A stretch of 64,000 nucleotides of DNA from Zopfochytrium polystomum (Eukaryota; Chytridiomycota; Chytridiomycetes; Chytridiales; Chytridiaceae). Below, one piece after another: positions 56,901 to 64,000 of this stretch. The notes under the pieces were generated by a model, which saw only the letters and a list, made by a program, of their open reading frames with translations, was not told where the DNA came from and did not search any database. Made by a program: the position numbers and the translations under genes. The stretch is from NCBI GenBank assembly GCA_025765615.1, contig JAIVFJ010000138.1, positions 1 through 64,000 of the forward strand. Reading direction: 5' to 3'. The first letter of the stretch is position 1. Every line of letters starts with the position of its first letter.

Positions 56901-57598
56901 TCAAGCGGTCCGACTCGACGGCGTCGGCGCCCGGCAGTCGCCGCGGCGCGGCGGGGAGCGCCCTCAAAGACTCGACGGGTGTCAGCGACGACGACGACGA
57001 CCAGGACGACGACATACGGCGCTCGAAGCGGTCGAACGCCAAGGCCGCGCAGCTGCTTGGGCTTGCGCCGGCGGCCGAGCCGGCGAGCGGCGTCGGCGGC
57101 GTCGGCGGCGTCGGCAGTAGCCGGAAAGCGGCGGCGCTGCTCGGCTTGAGCGTGGACGCTGGAGGCACCAGCGCCGGCGGCGGCGGCAGCGCGAGGCGGC
57201 GCGGGTCGAGCTTTGAGGTGCAGCGCAACGAGGCTCCGGACGAGGTCCACCTCCTGCGCGGCCGTCCTCGCGCGTTCACCAAAGGCGCGGGGGGGATGAG
57301 CGGTCTGCTCGGCAAGGCGAAGATGGCGCTGATGAGCGAGGCGGCGGCTGGCGTGTTTTCGGCGGCGGGCGGAGGAGGAGGAGGAGGCGTCGGCGGCAGC
57401 AGGTCTAGGAGCGTGGTGGCGCGAGACGTTGGGGTGAGGAACCAGGGCGGCGGGGAGGTGGGCGGAGGCAACCCGGCAGCGACGACATCGTTGTCGTCGT
57501 CGTTGTCGTCGTCGACTTCGTGGAAGACGAAGCCGCTCCCCGTGCCGGTGGGCTCGGAGGATCTGGAAAAGACGTGGGCGGGCATGTTCGCCACTTAA
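53990..57598 (+). CDS. Gln-rich protein with PH domain and KAAxLLGL repeats
   Basis: Two exons, 53990..55627 and 55715..57598, join in phase 0 across an 87-nt GTAGGA-GCAG intron to 1173 residues. The first half is Gln-rich ([11 protein letters not shown] start) with a likely coiled coil (LFEEMERQQIAHMNLMKQQQ onward). Low-complexity Ser/Pro sequence follows. A PH-like domain lies at about 56120-56550: LIGCLFARPHP, HTVAIWSGKLFVFANA, FTVRAVDDAVTAV and WEFQADTRDTMKTWLDRLG, the last being the C-terminal helix with its invariant Trp. Three short repeats follow: KAAEILGL, KAAQLLGL and KAAALLGL. The frame is open back to 53942, where a CTAG could be an acceptor from an upstream exon. Likely a membrane-binding adaptor; no named family recognised. 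Confidence 0.75.
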
Positions 57599-58318
57599 GA
57601 TAAGCCGCCTCTTCCCTGGAATTCTATTTGGACAGGTTTTTTTTTTTTCCCCCCCCCCTGGTAGTTCTTCTTTCCCTTGTATTGTCGGTCTGCGGGCGCT
57701 TCCCTTTTAGAATGCGGTATTTGTGGCTCTGGGTTCTTGCAAGTTAATTTGTGTTATTTCTCGTTACGTTTGTAGTTGTTTTTTTCTCTGCTCCTCACTC
57801 AGTCCTCCTCCTCGTCGTCGTCGTCGTCCTCCTCAGAACTCTCCTTGAATATTCAGAATCAATCCCATCCCCCCTTCCCCCCTGCTTGGTCCTCATGTGT
57901 TTTTTTTTCGTTCCTCGTTGTTGTTTGATTCGCTTTTTATTCCACTCTCTTTACCACTTTCTCTCCCTTGTCCCCCCTCCTCCCCTCCTCCTGCTGCTCG
58001 AGTTCGGGTGTTTCCCGCTCCGCCTCTCTTTTTCTCTCTCCATTTTGTACTCTTTTGCCTCCTTTCCCTTCCCCCCCTTCCCTCCTTTTTTACCAAGTGC
58101 CTTCCCATGGACAGCGCGAAAAAATGCTCGACGGTTTTTTATATTTAAGGTTTTCGAGCGAGCAATCAATCTATTTGTGAAACTCATCCCTTTTTTTTTT
58201 TTTTTCTTTTTTTTTTCTCTCCCTTTCTTCGTGCCTCCCCTTCAGCGCCTTTTTGAATTGATTGGCTTGGCTTTTTTGCTTTCCTGATATCCATTCAGCA
58301 TGCATTCAAAGCAGTCAA
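57599..58318. other. Convergent 3' spacer, T/C-rich
   Basis: About 720 bp, very rich in T and C runs on the + strand, between the PH protein and the DUF1764 gene. No gene was recognised. Confidence 0.6.
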
Positions 58319-59000
58319 TCAGAAGCAGCACCAGCAGTCGAACGGGCACAGCGGCGTGTCCCCGTTGCCCGCGCCGATGCCGAGCTGCTCGGTCCAGAAC
58401 ACGCGCAGGCCGTCGTCCGTCAGCTTGCCTGTAAGTGTATGTGTGCATTCGCACACATGATGATTGATTTTTGGGTGAGTAAATCGTGTTTCTTCAGGCG
58501 AAAGAAAAAAAGAAGAAAAAAGCGAACCGTTGCCCGACGCCTCGTCGCTCCGCCCCGTCCCAAAGTCGTCGTTTTTGGGCGGCCGCCGCAGAGGCCCGAC
58601 CGGCCGCCGCGTCGGCACCGCAAACGTAGCGCGGTGGTCCACCGTCTCCACGACCACCGCCGCCGCTTTCGCCGCGGTGGTCGCGGTCGTACCCGGCTTC
58701 TTCGTGCCCCCCGGCTTGCCCGGGTCGTCGTCGTCGCCGTCGTCGTCACCGGCATCGTCGTCCTCATCCTCGTCGTCCTCTGTTCGCGCGCGCTTCGACC
58801 CCGCCGCCGCCGCCGCCGCCCCGCCGCCGCGCCTCTGGCCGCGTGATGGTGCTATTGACGGTGGTATTGGTGGTGTTGGTGGTGGTGGGTGCGCTGCTGC
58901 TGCTGCTGCTGTGGAGGAGGAGGTAGTGGTGGTGGAGGTGGTGGCGGTAGTGGCTTTCTTCTTCGATGTGGCTGTGGAAGTGGATGAAGATAGCGTCGCT

Positions 59001-59033
<33 letters not shown>

Positions 59034-59167
59034 AACGACGACGACAACGGCTTGCCGCCGCCGGCAAAGATGGCGTCGATCTCGCTGCTAGCGGCTGCCG
59101 CCGACGACGCCGTCGCGGCGTCGGGGGCTGGTGAAGCTGTTGACGGCTTCTTCTTCTTATTGGTCAT
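58319..59167 (-). CDS. DUF1764 family protein
   Basis: Exons complement(58528..59167) and (58319..58428) join across a 99-nt intron (GTTCGC to TTACAG) to 249 residues. The N-terminal EIDAIFAGGG matches the EIDDIFA family entry motif. A long low-complexity middle (Ser, Thr, Ala, Asp runs) includes a basic SKRARTEDDEDE patch that may be a nuclear signal. The C-terminus carries the family hallmarks: NDDFGTGRSDEASGNGKLTD (aligned with DDFFDxRG...R), DGLRVFWTEQLGIG and the ending TPLCPFDCWCCF. The Cys-rich CPFDCxCCF tail is diagnostic for DUF1764. Function of the family is unknown. It is divergent from the Nudix gene with 96 bp between starts. Confidence 0.85.
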
Positions 59168-59263
59168 ACACTGTGACGTTCTTTCTTTCTTTCTTTCTTT
59201 CTTTTTTTTTTTTTGTTTCTTATTTTTCTGATTTTGTGTGAATAAATATTACAGTGCGGTACC
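59168..59263. promoter_or_regulatory. 96-bp bidirectional promoter between DUF1764 and Nudix genes
   Basis: Contains a (TTCT)n run (59179-59202), a run of about 12 T, and the AT-rich segment GAATAAATATTACAG before the Nudix ATG. The TTACAG could also be a splice acceptor. Confidence 0.5.
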
Positions 59264-60440
59264 ATGACGACGCCGAATGCAACGTCCGCCGGGTCGTCGA
59301 TCCTGGCGCTACTCGACGACCCGCGCTTCCAGCGCGCCAGGCTGCCCGCCATCATCGCCACCGAATCGCTCGTCGCACCCGCTGCCGCCGCCACCAACAC
59401 CACCACCACGCCCTCCTCGTCCTCATCCTCGTTCTCCTCCTCTGCAAACAACACCAGGCCGCCTCCCGCCCCGCCGCGCTGGCTCGGCCTGTCGCGCATC
59501 TCGTTCGCCGTGCCCCCCGCTCTCGCCGACGGCGACGACGGGGACGACGACGACGGCGCCGGCGACGCGCGCGGCGAGCAGCAGCAGCAGCAGCGCATCC
59601 TTTCGTGGGAGACGTGCGACAGGATCTCGACGGCCCCTCCTAACGACAACGACGACGACGACGACGACTGGACCGCGGACGCCGTCGACGTGGTCGCGCG
59701 GATCACGCATTGCGCCCAGCTGGACGGCGATAACGACGGCGGCGGCGGCGACAGGTTGGTGCTGGTCATTCAGGTTCGATAAAGAGCGGGACACAAACGA
59801 AAGGCCCCCCTCCTCCCCAAACGGTTCTTCGATTCTAAACTTTTAAACGCCCAACACCCCCCAACAGTACCGCCCCCCGCTGCGCGCCTTTGCGATCGAG
59901 TTTCCGTCCGGTCTCGTCGACCCCGGCGAATCGGCCGCCGCCGCCGCGCTCCGCGAGCTGGCCGAAGAAAACCGGGTACACGGGCACCGTCTCGCGCGTG
60001 CGCCAGCCGACCTCGTACGAACCGGGAATGACGTCGAGCTGCTCGTACGTCGTGAACGTCGAGGTAACAAAATATTTTGGTCTAACATGGATTTGCGAGG
60101 GGCTTGTTTAAGGTGACGCACAGCGGCCAGTAACGTCCCCGAAAAAAAAAAGATCGACGGCCGGCTGCCCGAGAACCGCGCGCCGGCGCCCCGCCTCGAA
60201 CGCGACGAGTGGTCCCTGCTTGCGTTCTCCACCCCGATCGACTCGCTGCACCAAGACGTTCTGCGGCTCGAGGCGCGCCTCGCGGCAGAGTCCGCCGACG
60301 GAGGCGGCGGCGGCGGCCGCGCTCGCGCGAGGCGGCCGCGGATCGTGGTGGATTCGCGCGTCGTCATGTTCGCCGAGGGTCTTTCGATGGCCAACGCGGC
60401 GGCGGCGGCGGCGGGGGCGTCGCGACGGGGAGATTCGTAG
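59264..60440 (+). CDS. NUDT5-like ADP-sugar pyrophosphatase, frameshifted in the Nudix box
   Basis: The enzyme hydrolyses ADP-ribose and related nucleotide sugars. Exons 59264..59773, 59868..60063 and 60153..60440 fit with GT-AG introns, all at phase 0. Exon 1 has low-complexity inserts and ends LVLVIQ. Exon 2 gives YRPPLRAFAIEFPSGLVDPG and the Nudix box GLVDPGESAAAAALRELAEE. The next residues expected, TGYTGTV, lie in the following frame: exon 2 is 196 nt where 195 is needed, and an AAAA run at 59968-59971 is the likely site. Downstream, SYVVNVE and IDGRLPENRAPAP continue normally to VVMFAEGLSMANAA. Either the base is a sequencing or assembly error, or the allele is broken. Confidence 0.82.
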
Positions 60441-60493
60441 AGAAGAAAAATGGGCGTTGTTTGGTCCATTTGGGGGGCGTGGTGGGGGGTTTC

Positions 60494-60494
<1 letters not shown>

Positions 60495-60528
<34 letters not shown>
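60495..60528. repeat. 34-T homopolymer run
   Basis: An uninterrupted T run just downstream of the Nudix gene. Together with runs at 30676, 43550 and 43738 it is one of four runs of 25 or more T on the + strand. Confidence 0.95.
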
Positions 60529-60529
<1 letters not shown>

Positions 60530-60609
60530 GCACAAGTAAAGCAAAAGCGTCGGACGGTGAGGAAAGAAATTGGGGTACGCTAGCCGGGGCGATCAGTTTT
60601 GCACCTTTT

Positions 60610-60850
60610 TGCCTTTTTTAGGGTGTTCCCAGAGATTCTCAATTGGGTTTTTAGGTCCAAGCGTTGTCCACTCCCAATCAAAGAACCTTCAATCCACATT
60701 TCTTGAACCAATGTGTGTCCCACTTTCACTGCTTTGTGAAGTAGTGCATTGCCTTGCTGAAAGATGAAGTCGGCAGTCACATTCTGTTAAGAGTCTATTT
60801 TCCTATCCATATAGTCCAGAAAGCCCTCAAATTTCACATCCAAAATGTCG
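60610..60850 (-). mobile_element. Tc1/mariner transposase relic
   Basis: The minus strand reads ILDVKFEGFLDYMD, then a stop (60786-60788), then DFIFQQGNALLHKAVKV. After a one-base frame change it continues DWEWTTLGPKNPIENLWEHP. This follows the Tc1 transposase order YLxILDxKL / FxQDNAPxHxA / DWPxxSPDLNPIENLW. The catalytic Asp of QQDNAP is Gly here, there is a stop, and the frame is broken, so the copy is dead. The ends and inverted repeats were not found. The relic is flanked on one side by the 34-T run. Confidence 0.8.
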
Positions 60851-61764
60851 AGATGCTTGGTTGAGTTCCGCCAGCTGTTAATGAACCAAAAGTATGCTGG
60901 GGTTTGAACCCAGACCCCTCAAGTAGCCCACAAAGAATCATTTTTTTGACGACAATCAGAGAGAAAAAGTCAACCCCATTAGTGGGAGTGAAAATAAAGT
61001 AGAAACATTGAAAAATCGAGAAAAAAAAGTCGTACCACCCTGGGTTCCAACTTGGCTCGGCCCTTCCAGCTGTCGCGCCACCACACTGGGTTCCAGCCCT
61101 TCCAGCCATCGTGCCACTGCCCTGCACCGCCGACCAGCACCTCCTGCGCCGCCACCTCCACTTCAGCGTGATCTGCAACTGCAACCTGGCTGCCCACGCT
61201 TGCCCTTGCTGACACTTGTCCCTTGATTGCTTGAAAATTGGTGATTGTCTCACTCGCACATCGCTCTATCATCCATCGCTCAATCAGTGCTGCCCCAGTC
61301 TTCAGCCTCGTCCAACCTTTTTTTTTTTTTGAAGACAGCTGCAAGCGCAACGCCCCCGCGCAATACACACTGATTGTGATGACAAGAAACTGCTGTCTGC
61401 CTGCCATCCACCACTCGCCACCCCACAGCCTGCCTCAACCGTAGTATATTGGCGCATTCACTGTCGCACTTCAATTGACAATCTAATCTCAGTGCCTGCC
61501 CCTTTGTGCAAACCCAATTGTGACACTCAATTAGTGGTTGGTGGCTACATTTGAATACCTTTCACTTTATTTTGTTTCATCTCAGTTTGCACCCAGATTT
61601 TAAATTCTGCAACATTCCTGAGTGCAGCTGAAGTCCAGTTACAGTATGTTTGAGAGAACTGTTTCAACAATCTTTATGAATTTGTTTAACTTGCAAGACT
61701 CAAGATGCCCAACGCAATTCAGTATTATGTGAAAGAATGTGATCCAGATCAAGTGTGCAGCTGA
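60851..61764. other. Transposon-associated non-coding DNA
   Basis: May include more decayed transposon sequence and the 5' part of the transposase gene that follows. A B-box-like GGGTTCAAACCCC lies on the minus strand near 60898-60912 without a matching A box at tRNA spacing. A run of about 12 T lies at 61319-61330. Confidence 0.4.
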
Positions 61765-62970
61765 GATGGTTCACCACTGTTGTTTGATGGTCAGCCCCTC
61801 TTGCCCATGCTTGAGCTGGACGAACTTGAGTACGAAGCATGGAATGAACCAAAGCAGTCACTTGGAGGCAAGCAGTACTTCAAGCTAGATGTGTTGTGCA
61901 GAACGCTTCCAAAGAAGGATCCAACTTTTCGAAAATGTGACAGGCTGTTGGATTCGAAGGAACTTATATCAGTGTACATTACATCAGGACCTGTTCGTGT
62001 TGGACCCTTTAACGCAGCAACCCAAGCTGGTATTCGTGAGCTTCTTCTGGGCCAGTACAAAACTAGCTTTCTGAGTGCCATGCTTACTGGTGGAGAAGAA
62101 GTCACAAGACTTGCTATTGAACTTGCAGCATTTGTTCACACTTCAGCTGATGTGGCCACCTCTGTGTTTGGAATCAAACCTTATGTTAGATCTGTTGCAT
62201 TTGCAAACCTAAGCAGGGAGGAACTTGAGCAGGATGTACAGCTCAGGACTATTGAAGTTGGGAGGCTGAAAGAAAGCTTGAAATCCTGGAGGCAAAAGGC
62301 TGTGAAATGGGGTTTGCATGACCCATCCGTCACTGAAGTTTTGAGCAAGTATAGCTCTGTTGTTCTTCCTAAAATAAGGGAGCTTGGAGTCCGAGATCTG
62401 GTTCTTCTTTCATGTAAAGCTTTGGCTATGGATCATTTGGATGTTAAGAGATTTCAGTACAACTTTGTTTGCACACAAATGCAAATGCACACTCTCAAAA
62501 ATGTGGAAGACCAAGCTGCAGCAAGGATGTACTCTCCAGTGGAGTTTGCAAAGTGGATTTATGTTTTTGCAGAGTCCAGGGACAGCAGGCACACCATTGA
62601 TTCTCTTCGAGGTTCAGGCTTTTCAGGATGCCGAAAATCAGATGCAGAATTGCCTAGATGCAGTCCTTCGAATTTTAAGGGTGATTTAATGGTTCCATCA
62701 CCGCAGGCGATACAGAAACGAATCAGTGAGCTTGCTGAGCCAGCAGTTAAACCAACAGACCCTGAGAGAACTGCCATGATTGTTGCTGCAGCAAAGAAAT
62801 TGGAATCAGAGACTCCAAGCCATATTTTTATGGTTGCTGCTGTTGATGAGATGACAATTGGAAAGACTGTGCCTGTCACCTTCAGCCTAAGAACTGGCAG
62901 ATTTCATGGTACAGCAGATGTTACTGGAATGACAGTGAAATGGTTTGTGGAAGACAATTTGTGCCAATGA
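61765..62970 (+). CDS. P-element/THAP9-like transposase, N-terminal and first catalytic part
   Basis: The open frame runs from about 61765 (no ATG at its head, so a 5' exon or decay is likely) to TGA 62968-62970. It includes a helical central region with a coiled-coil-like LSREELEQDVQLRTIEVG. The best clue is AAVDEMTIGKTVPVTFSL followed by GRFHGTADV. This resembles the DEMxI...GxxxGxxD block around the first catalytic Asp of P-superfamily transposases, including THAP9. No zinc-finger DNA-binding domain was found. A solo LTR sits 27 bp after the stop, and related sequence resumes beyond it. This assignment rests on motif resemblance only; another DDE family is possible. Confidence 0.5.
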   Translation, partial: DGSPLLFDGQPLLPMLELDELEYEAWNEPKQSLGGKQYFKLDVLCRTLPKKDPTFRKCDRLLDSKELISVYITSGPVRVGPFNAATQAGIRELLLGQYKTSFLSAMLTGGEEVTRLAIELAAFVHTSADVATSVFGIKPYVRSVAFANLSREELEQDVQLRTIEVGRLKESLKSWRQKAVKWGLHDPSVTEVLSKYSSVVLPKIRELGVRDLVLLSCKALAMDHLDVKRFQYNFVCTQMQMHTLKNVEDQAAARMYSPVEFAKWIYVFAESRDSRHTIDSLRGSGFSGCRKSDAELPRCSPSNFKGDLMVPSPQAIQKRISELAEPAVKPTDPERTAMIVAAAKKLESETPSHIFMVAAVDEMTIGKTVPVTFSLRTGRFHGTADVTGMTVKWFVEDNLCQ

Positions 62971-62997
62971 GAAAAGGTAGGTTGGACTTGAAACTTT

Positions 62998-63295
62998 TGT
63001 CAGGAACATGGCAGGACAGGACAAGGCAGACAAGGAACTGAGAGGAGTGATGATTGTATTGGAAACAATAATTCACTTGAAGGATGGGACAGGTCCCTCA
63101 TCCCCCTTTTATACCTTTTGAGAGTCTTCCTTGTCAAGACTCAAAGAAAGTTCCAGAAAGAGCAATTAGTAATGCAATGATACCAATGATACCAATGACA
63201 ACAAGACAAGTCAGGAAAGCAAAGAAGGTTCCAGAAGGTTCCATGAAGGAATGTTCTAGAAGGTTCCAGAGGTTTCCAGAGGGTGATTCATAACA
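62998..63295 (-). mobile_element. Solo LTR, copy 2 (298 bp), with target-site duplication ACTTT
   Basis: Same element and orientation as the copy at 29803-30104, with TGTTATGAATC...CCTGACA ends on the minus strand. It is flanked by ACTTT at 62993-62997 and 63296-63300. TATAAAAG is at complement 63106..63113. The heat-shock-like arrays are at 63146-63158, 63224-63241 and 63254-63266. It differs from copy 1 by a few substitutions and small indels. It is inserted inside the transposase region. Confidence 0.92.
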
Positions 63296-63426
63296 ACTTT
63301 TTAAGAATGAGTACTCATTTCATCCCAGAGTATGCGATGCCTTCTTCGTGGAATGATGTCTCACTTGAGGTACCTGCGCTTGAAATATAATAGTTTTGAT
63401 CTTTTTGGATGGAGGTGGCTTTGCAG

Positions 63427-63968
63427 GCCTGAATCCACAGGCTTGGAGAGAAGTAACCAAAGCAGACAGTTCAGTACTTCCTGAGTCGTGGTGGAAGCGT
63501 GATGCAATGGATGTTGAGCAAGGGACCTTGTTCTGGAGCCCAGCTGTTCTTGCTATACTCCGGTCCCTTGGATATGAGCAGGAGGCTGACTTTGCTTCTA
63601 TGGTTGGAAAATTTTATGAAGCTTTTGACTTCAAACCATCAGTGAATGTCTGCCTGTCAATCAATTCTTCAGTTTTTTCGCAGTTCTATTGGAGAAGAAC
63701 TAGCCCAGGTGCATTCAGCCACGAAATCACACTTTAAAGGGCTGAACAGCAAGTTGTTTGGGGTGTCATCATGAATGCAACTGCTCTGATTGCCCAGATA
63801 ACATACCTGGAAAACATTGTATGCAACAAATTGCATCTTCAGCAGGCTCTCTCTGAAGCAAGACCTCCCTGTCCAGTTCTCAATACTCGTGCCTTGAGTT
63901 CAAATCCTGTTGAGCAAAGATTTCGAATTATTCGAGAGAAAAATCGCAGTGGTGGCCTTGGAAGGTAA
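63427..63968 (+). pseudogene. P-element/THAP9-like transposase, downstream fragments
   Basis: After a TTTGCAG acceptor-like site the + strand reads GLNPQAWREVTKADSSVLPE, SWWKRDAMDVEQGTLFWSPA and LAILRSLGYEQEADFASMVG, a helical stretch with an AFDF end like the insertion region of P-type transposases. It stops at 63737. A second frame (63771-63968) ends with ALSSNPVEQRFRIIREKNRS, resembling the C-terminal xxDxLExxFxxIRxxGG block. The two frames do not join without an intron or a frameshift. With the upstream part they probably form one decayed gene split by the LTR. The gene may continue beyond the stretch shown. Confidence 0.45.
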
Positions 63969-64000
63969 AGCAAAAATGACAGGAAAGTGTTTTAATAGAG

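Noticed and set aside
56227..57594. 455-residue open frame on the minus strand
   Set aside because: Antisense to the PH-domain gene in GC-rich DNA with few stop codons. It has no domain features.
60898..60912. tRNA T-arm on the minus strand
   Set aside because: B-box-like palindrome only; no D arm or acceptor at the right distance.

Overview
This is nuclear DNA of a eukaryote with a compact genome. Most genes are split by short introns (about 45-140 nt) with GT-AG ends, and neighbouring genes are often less than 100 bp apart. The gene set is opisthokont: APC1, SAC1, PRCC, ADAT1, mitochondrial aconitase, derlin, ATR, a BRSK/SAD-type kinase, an ALE1/MBOAT lysophospholipid acyltransferase and a DUF1764 protein. 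An OPT oligopeptide transporter and a PH protein with KAAxLLGL repeats point to a fungus. PRCC and derlin persist alongside fungal-type genes, so my best guess is an early-diverging (chytrid-like) fungus. This is inference; no rRNA or other marker gene is present.

Layout. 1-5.3 kb: APC1 (+), the large scaffold of the anaphase-promoting complex. 6.5-8.2 kb: a histone-H1-like Lys/Ala-rich protein and an unrecognised Ala/Gly-rich protein, both minus. 8.9-10.7 kb: a PQQ-type beta-propeller protein (+). 12-20.8 kb: a tight cluster of SAC1 (-), PRCC (+), ADAT1 (-) and aconitase (+); SAC1/PRCC start 39 bp apart and PRCC/ADAT1 end 4 bp apart. 20.8-24.6 kb: gene-free DNA with a MITE-like inverted repeat, a GA tract and a tRNA-like relic. 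24.6-28 kb: OPT transporter (-). 28-30.8 kb: gene-poor, with a solo LTR.

30.9-43.2 kb: three + strand genes, a mucin-like single-pass membrane protein, derlin and ATR. 43.6-50.1 kb: BRSK-like kinase (-) and lysophospholipid acyltransferase (-). About 51 kb: a PEX5-like TPR fragment. 54-57.6 kb: a Gln-rich/PH-domain protein (+). 58.3-60.4 kb: divergent DUF1764 and NUDT5-like Nudix genes. The Nudix gene carries a one-base frameshift exactly in the Nudix box. 60.6-64 kb: transposon debris, made of a Tc1/mariner relic and a P-element/THAP9-like transposase interrupted by a second copy of the solo LTR.

The genes do not form a pathway. Several serve cell-cycle or genome surveillance (APC1, ATR, perhaps PRCC and the kinase), and others membrane lipid and ER functions (SAC1, derlin, acyltransferase), but they are separately transcribed. 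The most unusual item is the solo LTR pair. Each copy has a perfect 5-bp target duplication, and each carries three arrays of heat-shock-element pentamers upstream of a TATAAAAG box, so the parent retrotransposon was probably heat- or stress-driven.
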